A stretch of 64,000 bases of DNA from Changpingibacter yushuensis (GCF_014041995.1 NZ_CP059492.1:1550001-1614000), one strand, 5' to 3'; counted from the first letter of the stretch, positions 9,190-19,186 are shown. Notes: generated by a model not told the origin, from the sequence alone. Program-made: numbers and translations.

Positions 9190-10776
9190 CTACAGCCCCA
9201 CCCGCACCAGCTTATTCACGTGGGCCCAGAACTGCTCATATGACTGGGCATCGGACTCAAGCACGGAAAGCACCCCAGCCCGAGCCTCGGCCTCAATGCG
9301 TTCGATGATGCGCGCGTTGATTCGGCGGCGAGCCTTTTCTCGACCACGCATAACTAACCATCGCGCCACGATCGAACACAGGAAACCACACAACAAACCA
9401 CAGACCAATAGAACAGTGGGAATCGGCGCGGGGCCCCAATAGGGAGGTTCAGGAACCTTGAGGAGCATCCACTCTCCCACCGCAATTGCGATCAACCATG
9501 CGCCACCAGCTATTGCGGCAGCAAGGCCAATTATTTGAAGAAGATTCCAGAGCCTCCACCACGCGGGAGTCCTCTCCTGCTCCAAGTCCGTTTGACCAAC
9601 ATAGGAATCGGACTTATCCAAGAGGCTCTCCATCTGGGAAAGAGCCGTACCGCGCACCTCGCGGCGCCACTCCAGCGGCATCGGACCTGTGGACTCTTGC
9701 ACGAATCGCCTTGCTGCAGCCATAGCGCTTCCCTTGAGAGCAGGAGAGGAGGTCATCGAGGTGACCGTAGTCTCTTTGTCCTCTGAACGCACCGAAAGGT
9801 GAAGCCTCGCCAACGGATCCGCACTGGCCCGCCTGACCCACCGGGTCAAAGGCCATCCGGTGTTGTTCTTTGCTCGCCTCGCGTAGGATGCCGCAGCGGC
9901 CTCGGAAACAACTCCGCTGCCAGCTGCCTTGGCCAACGCCAGCGCAACTTCCGAGAAATCAGAAGTATCCGACTTTCGAGCGGCTGTGCCACCATCCGCG
10001 CGTACCGCTGAGATGAGCGCCGCGCCTGCACTGCGCACATCAGCCTCAAGTCGTTGCAGCGCGGCTCTGCGTTGCGTTGCGATGTCCTCCAGCTGAGTCC
10101 GCAGGTCAGCAATCCCCTCACCCGTCACGGTTGAGGTCACGCGGACGTCCACATTCAACCCATCCGCCGCTAGGAGCCGGCTCAGATCAGGCAGTACCTC
10201 AGCGCGCTCTTGAGGGGTGATCGTATCGGCCTGATTGAGCACGGCTAACGTCACGGCATCGTATTGCGTCAGGCGAGCTAGGTAGTCTTCATGTACGACG
10301 GCGTCGGCGTACTTCTGTGGATCCATCACCCACAACACCACATCCGCACGATCAATGATGCGCCGAGCAACCGTGTGATTGTGCTCGCTCGTGGAGTCGA
10401 TATCTGGCAGATCAACGAGTATCAAACCAGAATCGACTGGGAGTGAATCCACCACAGTTCTATGAGTAATGCCAAGCCAGTCGAGCAAATCAGCACTGTC
10501 AGAGGCAGTGATGGCCTGCGTCTGGTTGGTGGTGGGGCGCGTAGCCGCCACCCGCGCCACATCTTGGCCCACTATGGCGTTCACCAGCGAGGACTTGCCA
10601 GAGCCGGTGGAGCCCGCGAAGACCACGACAGTATGGTCCATGCCCACGTTCTGGCGTTCGCGGCACTTCGCTAGTACGCGATCAGACTCCTCCCACACTG
10701 CACGGTCAATCCGGCCCTGCGAAATCTCAAGTGCCGATTCCAGCGCTGTGAGCCCTTCACTCAACGTGCTGCTCAC
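9190..10776 (-). CDS. Dynamin-like membrane GTPase, second of a pair
   Basis: This 528-residue protein has an N-terminal GTPase: G1 GSTGSGKS (about 55-62), G2 PTT (about 81-83), G3 DLPD (122-125) and G4 NQAD (181-184). A long helical middle follows, then two predicted membrane helices near 411-438 and 452-475 and a basic C-terminal tail. This layout matches bacterial dynamin-like or YfjP-type GTPases that work on membranes. Its GTG start overlaps the stop of the preceding GTPase gene as GTGA, so the two are likely made in fixed ratio and form a hetero-complex. The pair resembles the adjacent DynA/DynB proteins of Streptomyces, which support FtsZ rings; that parallel is inference. Confidence 0.75.
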   Translation of the reverse strand: MSSTLSEGLTALESALEISQGRIDRAVWEESDRVLAKCRERQNVGMDHTVVVFAGSTGSGKSSLVNAIVGQDVARVAATRPTTNQTQAITASDSADLLDWLGITHRTVVDSLPVDSGLILVDLPDIDSTSEHNHTVARRIIDRADVVLWVMDPQKYADAVVHEDYLARLTQYDAVTLAVLNQADTITPQERAEVLPDLSRLLAADGLNVDVRVTSTVTGEGIADLRTQLEDIATQRRAALQRLEADVRSAGAALISAVRADGGTAARKSDTSDFSEVALALAKAAGSGVVSEAAAASYARRAKNNTGWPLTRWVRRASADPLARLHLSVRSEDKETTVTSMTSSPALKGSAMAAARRFVQESTGPMPLEWRREVRGTALSQMESLLDKSDSYVGQTDLEQERTPAWWRLWNLLQIIGLAAAIAGGAWLIAIAVGEWMLLKVPEPPYWGPAPIPTVLLVCGLLCGFLCSIVARWLVMRGREKARRRINARIIERIEAEARAGVLSVLESDAQSYEQFWAHVNKLVRVGL

Positions 10777-12521
10777 CGGTTGTTCTCCTTTGCACGTTCA
10801 CTGGCAACCGCCTGAAAGTCCCGATCGAGCGATTCCGCGAGTTCATCGGGAACACCCAACCCGATGACCACGGCCCGGAATGGATCGAGTTGCTTCTCCA
10901 TAAAAGCTCTTGCACGCAGTTCGAGGTCAGTCCTTGCAGAGGCAGCCATGCGGCGCACGGCGTCGTCGCCAAAGACGGCTTCAAGCACTCGTTGGGCCAA
11001 AATAGCGGTGCCTCCAGCCACGGCCACTTCCCCACCGGTGAGCCCCGATGTAGAGGCAAAAATAACGATCATGAGCGCAGCACCCACCGCATTGACTCCA
11101 ACGGAAAGCAGGCGGGCAGTTGAACGCTTGTTCTTACCTTCGGAGTTCACGAGGTTCAAAAGGTTGCGCTGCCACTCACGCACCGCTTCAGCCGCGCTAC
11201 TGCTCCGACTCTCGCGGCTACTTAATCCCTCGATCTGGACGGCTGCGAGAAGGTTTCGACCACCCGGACGCACTTCCCACGCCGCTTCGATAGTTGCGAT
11301 GGCCTCATCGAGTGACGATACAAAGAGCTCCTGAAGCGAATCCGCCACGGCATGCTCCATCTTGATTACTGAAGAGTCTGGAGTAGTTCCCCGGAACCAT
11401 CCAGCAATTCGATCACGTACCGAAGATACGCCGGACTCAAGCTTCCTCATCCATTCACCTGTGCCAACAACTTCCTGCCAGCGCGCCAGCACCTCCCCTT
11501 TGAGGACTGAGCCGTCCTCCAGGCTGCTCAGCACGGCAGTGGTGGCGCCGGCAACACTTCGGTCGATGTCTATCGCAAGATGCGCAACGGCCTCATGCTG
11601 TTCCTGGACTGCAGACACCACAACAGCTCTCTTGGCTACGATCGAATCAACGGCCCCACCCAAAGTCTGGCGCGCAACCGACGCGCGGGCCGTCGCATCG
11701 TGCGCAAGGCCAGTAAGCCAACCGCGCAATGGGGCGACGTCGCCCTCTGGAATCAGACCATCAGCATCAAGCTTCTCGCCAATCACAAAGAGTGGCGCTG
11801 CACCTAGTCCGCGTTCCTCGAGTCGACGAACCAAATCCGGACGAATCTCAGAACCGACCCCCTGAGGCACGCGATTGAGAACGATAGCCACCACAATGTT
11901 TCGCGCCGCGGCTTGATCTAGCAAAGCCCACGGAATTGCATCGGCATATCGCGCAGCGGTTGTCACAAACACCCACAAGTCAGCGGCCGAAAGGAGCTGA
12001 GCAGCCAAACGCCGATTTGACTCCACTACCGAATCGATATCGGGAGAATCGAGAACTGCGAGCCCTTCGGGAACGCCAGCGTGCGAGACCAACCGCAGCT
12101 CAAGAGATGCCGGCCCGGCGGCATCTTCCTCGCTCGCCAGCGAATCGAACCGGACCCGTGCCAGGGTCGGCAAGATTCTGTCAGAAGCAAAGGCTGCCTC
12201 ATTGTCAGGCCGATGGACGAGGACCGGCCGCCTAGTGGTGGGACGAATCGCAGAAGAGACTGTGACCTCTTCACGCACAAGAGAATTGACGAGCGTGGAC
12301 TTCCCAGAACCCGTTGATCCACCTACCACGGCCAAAAGTGGCGCGTCGAGGGAAGCGTAGCGCGGAAGCACGTAATCATTGAGTTGGTTCGTGATGTCCG
12401 CACACGTGTCCTGCGCGATCTCGGCTTGCGGTGTGGGAAGAGGAAACTCCGCACCCGCAAGGGCGTTGCCGAGCACCCGGAGGGACTCGGCGACATCCGA
12501 ATGAGGTACGGGAATACTCAC
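10773..12521 (-). CDS. Dynamin-like membrane GTPase, first of a pair
   Basis: This 582-residue protein has a G1 motif GSTGSGKS (about 68-75), G2 PTT (94-96), G3 DSPD (158-161) and a degenerate G4, NRVP where NKxD is usual, so guanine specificity may be weakened. A long alpha-helical region follows, with a hydrophobic segment or hairpin at about 471-510 and an amphipathic C-terminus. It is translationally joined to hisS upstream (TAGTG overlap) and to the second GTPase downstream. Both proteins have DxPD instead of the usual DxPG in G3. Role unknown; membrane remodelling or division support is the best guess. Confidence 0.72.
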   Translation of the reverse strand: MSIPVPHSDVAESLRVLGNALAGAEFPLPTPQAEIAQDTCADITNQLNDYVLPRYASLDAPLLAVVGGSTGSGKSTLVNSLVREEVTVSSAIRPTTRRPVLVHRPDNEAAFASDRILPTLARVRFDSLASEEDAAGPASLELRLVSHAGVPEGLAVLDSPDIDSVVESNRRLAAQLLSAADLWVFVTTAARYADAIPWALLDQAAARNIVVAIVLNRVPQGVGSEIRPDLVRRLEERGLGAAPLFVIGEKLDADGLIPEGDVAPLRGWLTGLAHDATARASVARQTLGGAVDSIVAKRAVVVSAVQEQHEAVAHLAIDIDRSVAGATTAVLSSLEDGSVLKGEVLARWQEVVGTGEWMRKLESGVSSVRDRIAGWFRGTTPDSSVIKMEHAVADSLQELFVSSLDEAIATIEAAWEVRPGGRNLLAAVQIEGLSSRESRSSSAAEAVREWQRNLLNLVNSEGKNKRSTARLLSVGVNAVGAALMIVIFASTSGLTGGEVAVAGGTAILAQRVLEAVFGDDAVRRMAASARTDLELRARAFMEKQLDPFRAVVIGLGVPDELAESLDRDFQAVASERAKENNR

Positions 12522-13837
12522 TATGCTCCTCGTAAACCTGGACGAAGATCAGCAGCGGGAGGTTCCCATGTGGCTGGGTCCGCAGCAATTTGTTCGCCTG
12601 AACGAATGTCCTTGATCTGCTCGCCTTCATCCGTCAAAAACCAAACGAACGGGATACCTCGTTTGTCAGCAAACTTGATCTGCTTGCCGAACTTCGCACT
12701 ATTTGGAGAGACATCTGCGCTGATTCCGCGCTTCCTGAGTGCGACGGCCGTTAGTTCCGCATGCCGCCGCTCGGATTCGTCATTAACCGCAATGAGCACA
12801 CACGTAGGAACCTTGCGTGAGGGAACCACGAGGCCGCGGCCAATGACTCGCGAGATAATTCGCGAGACGCCAATCGACAAGCCCACTCCCGGGTACGTCT
12901 TCTTTCCATCGGAAACGAGGGAATCGTAGCGCCCTCCCGAACACACGGAACCGAGATCCTCATGGCCAATCATCGTGGACTCGAACACAGATCCCGTGTA
13001 GTAGTCCAGGCCGCGAGCAATCTTCAAGTCAGCTACCACAGAACCCGGAAGGAGCTCGTTTGCCCCCTCGATCAGTTGAACCAGTTCCTGCAGGCCCTCC
13101 TCCAACAGCGCCGAAGTGTGGCCGAGTGCCGCCACCTGATCAGCTACACCAGCATCGCTACCCCGGATATCGGCCAGCGCCAACGCTAGCCGAGCCTGCT
13201 GCGCATTCGCACCTACGGATTCGCCGAGCATCTGGGTGACCACCTGCGGCCCCACCTTGTCCAGCTTGTCTACAATTCGCAGTGTTTCGACGACGTCGTC
13301 GATACCAATCGCTTCATAGAAGCCCTGCGCAACTTTCCGGTTAGATGCGCGCACCACAACGCGCGGAATCGGAAGCTTTGACAGTGCATCCACCATAACC
13401 AGTGGAAGCTCAATCTCATGGTGGAAGGCCAAGGTATCTGCGCCAACTACATCGACATCGGCCTGAGCAAACTCACGGAAACGGCCATCCTGAGGACGTT
13501 CGCCGCGCCAGACTTTCTGAATCTGATAGCGCTTGAACGGGAAATCAAGCTTGCCAGCGTTCTCAAGCACGTAGCGAGCCAGCGGCACAGTCAGATCAAA
13601 ATGAAGTCCAAGCTCTGCTTCTTGAGCGTCCCCGCCTTGCAGGCGGTTGAGCAGATACACCTCTTTCGAGGTCTCACCCTTGCGGAGGAGCTGATCTAGC
13701 GGTTCAACAGCGCGAGTCTCAATACCGGAGAAACCATGTAGTTCAAAAGTATCGCGCAGAGTATCAAGAATCTGTTGTTCAACAATTCGGCCGTCTGGTA
13801 GCCATTCCGGAAACCCAGAAAGGGGAGCAATCTTCAT
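12521..13837 (-). CDS. hisS: Histidyl-tRNA synthetase
   Basis: This 438-residue class II synthetase charges tRNA-His. Conserved blocks are GFSGIETRAVEP, HFDLTVPLARYV, the histidine-specific RGLDYYTGSVFE and the C-terminal anticodon-binding domain (from about residue 345). Length is normal for the family. Its TAG stop shares one base with the GTG of the downstream GTPase gene. Upstream lies a metallo-hydrolase gene, the order also found near rel in mycobacteria. Confidence 0.96.
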   Translation of the reverse strand: MKIAPLSGFPEWLPDGRIVEQQILDTLRDTFELHGFSGIETRAVEPLDQLLRKGETSKEVYLLNRLQGGDAQEAELGLHFDLTVPLARYVLENAGKLDFPFKRYQIQKVWRGERPQDGRFREFAQADVDVVGADTLAFHHEIELPLVMVDALSKLPIPRVVVRASNRKVAQGFYEAIGIDDVVETLRIVDKLDKVGPQVVTQMLGESVGANAQQARLALALADIRGSDAGVADQVAALGHTSALLEEGLQELVQLIEGANELLPGSVVADLKIARGLDYYTGSVFESTMIGHEDLGSVCSGGRYDSLVSDGKKTYPGVGLSIGVSRIISRVIGRGLVVPSRKVPTCVLIAVNDESERRHAELTAVALRKRGISADVSPNSAKFGKQIKFADKRGIPFVWFLTDEGEQIKDIRSGEQIAADPATWEPPAADLRPGLRGA

Positions 13838-13846
13838 ACGTCTATC

Positions 13847-14578
13847 CTATCGGCCCTGTTCCATCGCCTGACGCAGATAGAACGAGTGGCGCATCTCTCG
13901 GCCCAGCGTGGAAGGCGCACCGTGGCCTGGGAAGAACACAGTGGCGGGCGCAATGACTTGGGTCAACGTGCGAAGTGACTCTGTTGCTGCCACGGGATCT
14001 CCCCCGGGAAGGTCTGTTCGCCCAACCCCATCACGGAATAAGACATCTCCAGAAAGCATCAAGCTGGTACCAAAGGAACCCTCTGGAAGCGAGACAGCCT
14101 CAACGTCGTCGTCGATTGACCCAGACAACAAGAACACTGTTGAGCCTTCAGTGTGGCCGGGAGCCGGAAGTGCGCGCATGGCAATTCCGGGAACGATTTG
14201 GGCACCGCCACCTTCCAAGAGTGCTGCGGGAAGCTCGCGTGTATCGGCAGGCTTCTCCCAATCATGGCCTGAAGCGTCAACAAATGCTTGCCGGAATGCA
14301 GCCGTATACATGGAAGGATCCTCCATGCGGTACAGATCCGGCCCCGGCACGAACACGGGGGCGCCTCCAGCCACAACTGCACTATCCCACACGTGGTCAG
14401 AGTGCCCGTGTGTACAGAGAACCGCGTTGATCTCTAGGCCGTGGGAGGCGAGCGCGGTTTCCACCCAGTGTGCCGAACCAGCCCCAGGATCCACCACAAG
14501 TGCCTGCTTCGCTTCCGAATCCGCAATAATGTAGCAGTTTGCCTCGATTAATGTCTGTGAGTAACGCAGAAAGATCAT
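13847..14578 (-). CDS. Metallo-beta-lactamase-fold hydrolase (glyoxalase II-like)
   Basis: This 243-residue protein has the metal-binding signature THGHSDH (about residue 55), downstream ligands in PGHTEGS and GDVLFRDGVGRTD, and a C-terminal PGHG. These are typical of the hydroxyacylglutathione-hydrolase-like subgroup that binds two metal ions. The true substrate is unknown; actinobacteria mostly lack glutathione, so a mycothiol-type thioester or another ester is possible (inference). It precedes hisS by nine bases in the same operon. Confidence 0.85.
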   Translation of the reverse strand: MIFLRYSQTLIEANCYIIADSEAKQALVVDPGAGSAHWVETALASHGLEINAVLCTHGHSDHVWDSAVVAGGAPVFVPGPDLYRMEDPSMYTAAFRQAFVDASGHDWEKPADTRELPAALLEGGGAQIVPGIAMRALPAPGHTEGSTVFLLSGSIDDDVEAVSLPEGSFGTSLMLSGDVLFRDGVGRTDLPGGDPVAATESLRTLTQVIAPATVFFPGHGAPSTLGREMRHSFYLRQAMEQGR

Positions 14579-14831
14579 GGCTACAAATTACCGTGATCTT
14601 GATGAAGAAAGCTTGTCGACACCACAAGTGGACCCAGCAGGGTGGGATCGGCTGCGGTGCTGGCGTAAATGCACCAAGAAAGCTCGAGAAAGTGGCATAC
14701 TGTGAGCCGTCCTACCATCTCCGAAACCTCAGTGGTTGCGGATGTGCCAGCGTAGGCGTAAAACATCGTAGACTGTTTACCATCATTGCAACGCACAGCG
14801 CGGTTCGTGCTGTCTCCACTGAGGAGCACTT

Positions 14832-16184
14832 ATGAGTGAGTCCACTCCCACACCCAAGCCCAAGCCAGTCCCGCACCCGATTCCGCGGCCACGCCCCGTC
14901 GCTGCTGCTATCGCGAAACCCGCTCAGGCAATCGACGAAGCGGCCGCTGCTCGTGCAGCCGCCTGGGGTCGTGTGGATGGTGAAGGAAACGTTTGGCTTC
15001 GATCGGATGAAGGCGAACGCGTCGTCGGCCAATATGCAGCTGGCGGTTCCGAAGAAGACGCGCTTTCGCTCTATGTGCGCCGGTTCCTCGATCTTCAGGC
15101 ACAGATCTCACTTCTGGAATCGCGGGTTGAAGGTATCAGCCCTGACGAAGCCACTGCCTCTCTGAGCTCAATCGAAGCGCAACTTGTCGAACCCGCCGCT
15201 GTGGGTGACGTTGAGTCCCTGCGCAGCCGAGCGGCGGCCCTCAAAGCCACCATCTCAGCTCGGGCGCAAGTAATCTCTGCAGAGCGCGAAGAAGCCCGTG
15301 CGGCTGCACTGGCGGAGCGCACCACGCTTATCGAGCGCGCAGAAGAGATCGCCAATACCGCTCCGAACAAGATTCATTGGCGCAACTCTCGCGAAGAACT
15401 CGCCCAGATCTTTGAGCAGTGGAAGGCAGCGCAGCGCTCCGGTCCAAGGATAGACCGGACCACCGAGGAAGCTCTGTGGCAGCGCTATTCGAAGGCGCGT
15501 AGCCAGTTTGACAAGGCACGCCGCCATCACTTCGGCGTGCTCGAATCCGAGCGCAGCGAAGTGATGGCACGCAAGAACGCCCTCATCGAACGCGCAGAAG
15601 CCATGGCCGAATCAACCGAATGGGGCAGCACAGCTGCCGCATACCGCGCTCTCATGGACGAATGGCGCCAGGCGGGTCACGCCGCGCGCAAGGATGATGA
15701 CAAGCTGTGGGAGCGTTTCCGCGGGGCCCAGCAGCGATTCTTCGATGCGAGGGCAACACACTTCGCCGAACGTGACGAAGAGTTTTCTGGCAACCTCGCT
15801 GCGAAGCTCGAACTGATCAAGGAAGCAGAAGCTGTGCTTCCTGTGAAAGATATTGAAGCTGCTCGTGCCGCCTTGCGCGACATCGAGGACAAGTGGGATC
15901 AGATCGGAATGGTTCCCCGCGCAGATATCGGACGCACGGAAGGCCGTCTGCGTGAGATCGAAGAAGCGGTTCGCGACGCAGAAGCAGAGAAGTGGCGCCG
16001 TACCGATCCCGCAAAGCAGCAGCGCTCGTCTGGTATGGCTGAGCAGCTCCAGCAGTTGATCTCCGAACTCGATGGTCAGATCGAAGCGGCTGAAGCTGCT
16101 GGAGATCAGAAGGCCCTCAATGAACTCACGAGCGCTCGGCAGGCCCGCGAGGCGTGGCTGGCGCAAGTGCAGAAGGATCTGTAG
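14832..16184 (+). CDS. DUF349-domain protein, coiled-coil rich
   Basis: The N-terminus of this 450-residue protein is rich in Pro and Lys (residues about 5-25). Long helices with repeated DUF349-type units follow, for example WRNSREELAQIFEQWK, WGSTAAAYRALMDEW and DKWDQIGMVPR. The function of the family in actinobacteria is not established; it occurs next to rel in many of them. A good Shine-Dalgarno GAGGAG precedes the ATG. It is divergent from the metallo-hydrolase across a 253-bp gap (14579-14831), where I see no gene, and it ends in a very strong hairpin. Confidence 0.85.
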   Translation: MSESTPTPKPKPVPHPIPRPRPVAAAIAKPAQAIDEAAAARAAAWGRVDGEGNVWLRSDEGERVVGQYAAGGSEEDALSLYVRRFLDLQAQISLLESRVEGISPDEATASLSSIEAQLVEPAAVGDVESLRSRAAALKATISARAQVISAEREEARAAALAERTTLIERAEEIANTAPNKIHWRNSREELAQIFEQWKAAQRSGPRIDRTTEEALWQRYSKARSQFDKARRHHFGVLESERSEVMARKNALIERAEAMAESTEWGSTAAAYRALMDEWRQAGHAARKDDDKLWERFRGAQQRFFDARATHFAERDEEFSGNLAAKLELIKEAEAVLPVKDIEAARAALRDIEDKWDQIGMVPRADIGRTEGRLREIEEAVRDAEAEKWRRTDPAKQQRSSGMAEQLQQLISELDGQIEAAEAAGDQKALNELTSARQAREAWLAQVQKDL

Positions 16185-16207
16185 GCCTGTAGGTCTTCTT
16201 AGCTGAG

Positions 16208-16253
16208 TACGGGTGTGGGAGGTTGCGAATCATCGCAACCTCCCACACCCGTA
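16208..16253. terminator. Strong hairpin terminator after the DUF349 gene
   Basis: A perfect 21-bp stem has arms at 16208-16228 and 16233-16253 and a four-base loop (ATCA), starting 24 bases past the stop codon. There is no T-tract on either side. The stem alone is unusually long and GC rich. Confidence 0.8.
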
Positions 16254-16310
16254 TTGGGTGGCTTGTTGATAACCCGCGCAGCCGTAACCTGAGCACCCCA
16301 CAATAGGCAT

Positions 16311-16889
16311 ATGGATACGTGGCGAACCGCTCCGCAGATGGATCACGAAACTCAGATGTTGCTTCGGCAAGGGCTGCTCATCGAGTACGCACCCGGCTGC
16401 ACTGTGCCCGCAGATTTGGCATCGTTACCTGTTCTCAGAGCCGAGCTGATATCGCGCATTGTGGTTGCAGACGCCGTCGCAATCCTGTGGAGCGCACTGT
16501 GGATCCACACCGGCTGGCATCATCCCGAGAAGCTTTCAGTGGTGTGCGCCGCACATCCACGGCGCACCAAAGCACCCTACATGTTCCGCACTGCCATCGC
16601 TGAAAGATCTCAACAGAGAATCGGCCCGCTCAACGTCACTACGACCGCTCGGACGGCCGCGGACCTCCTAGTCCTTGATGGCAGTTCTCAAGCTCTTGAT
16701 GCGGTGTTTGTACTGCTCAATCACGGACTCGACCCCGCGCATGTTGAACGTGAGTTAGAAGAACTATCCACGCGTCCGCGATATGGCTTTGCGGCGGGAG
16801 TTGCCGCTGCGCTCCCCCATTACCTGGAGGAACGCAGCACACGCTCTCACCATTGCGAGATGACCTTTCCATCACTGACATCACCTTGA
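16311..16889 (+). CDS. AbiEi-antitoxin-like protein of unknown function
   Basis: This 192-residue protein has a central segment (RAELISRIVVADAVAILWSA, then a basic stretch with PRRTKAPYMFR, then VTTTARTAADLL). It resembles the C-terminal half of proteins annotated as type IV toxin-antitoxin AbiEi-family antitoxins, where an ARTxxDL motif is common. The usual N-terminal winged helix is short or missing. No adjacent toxin of the AbiEii nucleotidyltransferase type is visible, so it is probably an orphan. Its 3' end overlaps the end of rel on the other strand by 43 bp. The start has no strong ribosome site. Confidence 0.5.
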   Translation: MDTWRTAPQMDHETQMLLRQGLLIEYAPGCTVPADLASLPVLRAELISRIVVADAVAILWSALWIHTGWHHPEKLSVVCAAHPRRTKAPYMFRTAIAERSQQRIGPLNVTTTARTAADLLVLDGSSQALDAVFVLLNHGLDPAHVERELEELSTRPRYGFAAGVAAALPHYLEERSTRSHHCEMTFPSLTSP

Positions 16890-19186
16890 GGTGCAGAAGC
16901 ACCAACGCGGCGTTGCTCTGCCTTCTTCGATCCTGTCACACGATAGGCATCGTAGACTCCCTCGATCTTGCGTAGGGACTGCAGGACCTGTGCTAGGTGT
17001 CTGGGATCAGCCATCTCAAACACAAAGCTCGACTTTGCCACACGTTCCTTCGATGTGGTCATCGTGCCTTGCAGCAGGTTCACTCCATGTTCTGAAAGAA
17101 CCCGGGAAATGTCTGAAAGCAGGCCGTGCCTGTCCAACGCCTCGATCTGCACGTGGACAAGGTAAATGGCGTCAGCTCCAAGTGACCAGTCCACATTGAT
17201 GAAACGTTCCGGCTCGCGCCTAAGGGAGGCCACATTGGGACAATCGGCGCGGTGTACCGATAGTCCATTGCCACGAGTCACAAAACCCACAATGGCGTCC
17301 GGTGGAACGGGAGTGCAACACTTTGCGAGTTTGACCAGCACATCTGAAGATTCCATCGATTCCACAACCACGGCGCTGTCTCCAGCAGACGTGCGTCGGT
17401 GTTGGATTCGAGTAGGTGTGACGGCCTCTGCCAAGGTCTCTTCAACACCGGCGTTGCCGCCTTGCGATGAAATCAGGTGACGCACCACGGTCTCGGCAGA
17501 AACCGAGCCTTGGCCAATCGCCGCGTACAACTCCGTTACATCGGAGCGATTCAGATCTTGGGCAACACCCCGCAGAGTGTCGTGACTCATCAACCGTTGA
17601 ACTGGTTGATTCTTCCGCCGAATAGCCTTTGCAAGTTTGTCCTTGCCTGCCTCAATAGCCTCATCACGTTGTGAATGCTTGAACCACGACTTGATCTTGG
17701 CTCGCGCGCGTGGAGAGGCCACAAAATCCAACCAGCCTTGGGACGGACCCGCAGAATCACCTTTGGCCGTAATGATCTCAACGTTGTCGCCCGATTCCAG
17801 CCGATGGTCCAGCGTCACTAACCGATCGTTGACGCGTGCCCCCACTGTGCGGTGGCCAACCTCGGTGTGCACTGCATATGCGAAATCCACGGGGGTAGAC
17901 CCTGCCGGCAGTTCGAGCACTTCACCTTTCGGGGTGAATACATAGACCTGATTGCCGGAGATCTCGTACCTCAGTGAATCCAAGAACTCAGCGGGATCCG
18001 CAGTCTCTCGCTGCCAGTCCACCAGTTGGCGAAGCCAATTGAGCTGAGTCTCCTCTGTTCCTCCTTGGTTCTTGTTAACCGAGGTTGTGTTCGGGTTCTC
18101 CTTGTACCGCCAGTGGGCAGCCACACCGTACTCGGCACGGCGATGCATCTCATACGTTCGGATCTGCACCTCAAGTGATCGCCCGCCCGGGCCGATCACC
18201 GTGGTGTGAATCGACTGATACAGGTTGAACTTAGGCGTGGTGATGTAGTCCTTGATGCGTCCCTGAATGGGCGTAAAGACCGTGTTGGCTACGCCAAGTG
18301 CTGCATAACACTCGGGGACGGTCTCAACCAGCACACGCACGCCCACGAGATCGTAGATGTCTTCGAAGTCCTTGCCTCGCAGAATCATCTTCTGGTAGAT
18401 CGAGTAGTAGTGCTTCGGGCGCCCGGTGATGGTGCACTTGATCCGGGCCGCCTTCAGCTCCTTCTCAAGCGAAGCCTTGATCTTGGCGATGTAGGCCTCA
18501 CGTTCGGGATTGCGCTCAGTAACAAGCCTCTCAATCTCCGTGTAGACCGAAGGATAGAGCACCTTAAACGAGAGATCTTCAAGTTCCCACTTGATAGAGT
18601 TCATTCCCAGCCGATGAGCTAGAGGAGCATAGATCTCCAGAGTCTCACGTGCCTTGTTCTGAGCGCTCGATTCTGGAACGTACTTCCAGGTGCGGGCATT
18701 ATGCAGGCGGTCTGCGAGCTTGATAAGAAGAACGCGAATGTCCTTCGACATCGCAATAACCATCTTGCGGACGGTTTCAGCTTGAGCAGCCTCACCAAAC
18801 TCAACCTTATCCAGTTTGGTCACGCCGTCCACCAGAAGCTCGACAGTTGCACCGAACTCCTTGCGCAGCTCTTCGAGCGTATACCCGGTATCTTCAACGG
18901 TGTCGTGGAGAAGTGCGCCCACGATCGTGTCCTCATCCATACCGAGTTCCGCAAGGATTGTGGCAACAGCCACTGGATGTGTGATGTACGGTTCTCCGGA
19001 CTTACGCTTCTGATCCTGATGACACCTATCGGCCACCTCGTAGGCACGAATAATCCGTGCCTTATCCACACTCTTCGTACCGAGGGCGCGGATGAGAGGC
19101 TCCAGTGCTGCTGGTATCTGGAGTGCCGATCTGCCCGTCAACCACGTGAGACGCGATCTGACCCGTGGTGTTTGAGACTCACTCAT
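16847..19186 (-). CDS. rel: Bifunctional (p)ppGpp synthetase/hydrolase Rel
   Basis: This 779-residue enzyme makes and degrades the alarmone (p)ppGpp. Domains in order: HD hydrolase with LLHDTVEDT (residues about 92-100, hydrolase site intact), synthetase with GRPKHYYSIYQKM and FNLYQSIHT, TGS with VDFAYAVHTEVGH, a zinc-finger/CC region with CCTPVPPD, and a C-terminal ACT domain. I chose the ATG at 19186, which follows AAAGGGGG; an in-frame start at 19225 adds 13 residues without a ribosome site. It follows apt as in mycobacteria, and a terminator separates them. Confidence 0.96.
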   Translation of the reverse strand: MSESQTPRVRSRLTWLTGRSALQIPAALEPLIRALGTKSVDKARIIRAYEVADRCHQDQKRKSGEPYITHPVAVATILAELGMDEDTIVGALLHDTVEDTGYTLEELRKEFGATVELLVDGVTKLDKVEFGEAAQAETVRKMVIAMSKDIRVLLIKLADRLHNARTWKYVPESSAQNKARETLEIYAPLAHRLGMNSIKWELEDLSFKVLYPSVYTEIERLVTERNPEREAYIAKIKASLEKELKAARIKCTITGRPKHYYSIYQKMILRGKDFEDIYDLVGVRVLVETVPECYAALGVANTVFTPIQGRIKDYITTPKFNLYQSIHTTVIGPGGRSLEVQIRTYEMHRRAEYGVAAHWRYKENPNTTSVNKNQGGTEETQLNWLRQLVDWQRETADPAEFLDSLRYEISGNQVYVFTPKGEVLELPAGSTPVDFAYAVHTEVGHRTVGARVNDRLVTLDHRLESGDNVEIITAKGDSAGPSQGWLDFVASPRARAKIKSWFKHSQRDEAIEAGKDKLAKAIRRKNQPVQRLMSHDTLRGVAQDLNRSDVTELYAAIGQGSVSAETVVRHLISSQGGNAGVEETLAEAVTPTRIQHRRTSAGDSAVVVESMESSDVLVKLAKCCTPVPPDAIVGFVTRGNGLSVHRADCPNVASLRREPERFINVDWSLGADAIYLVHVQIEALDRHGLLSDISRVLSEHGVNLLQGTMTTSKERVAKSSFVFEMADPRHLAQVLQSLRKIEGVYDAYRVTGSKKAEQRRVGASAPQGDVSDGKVISQW

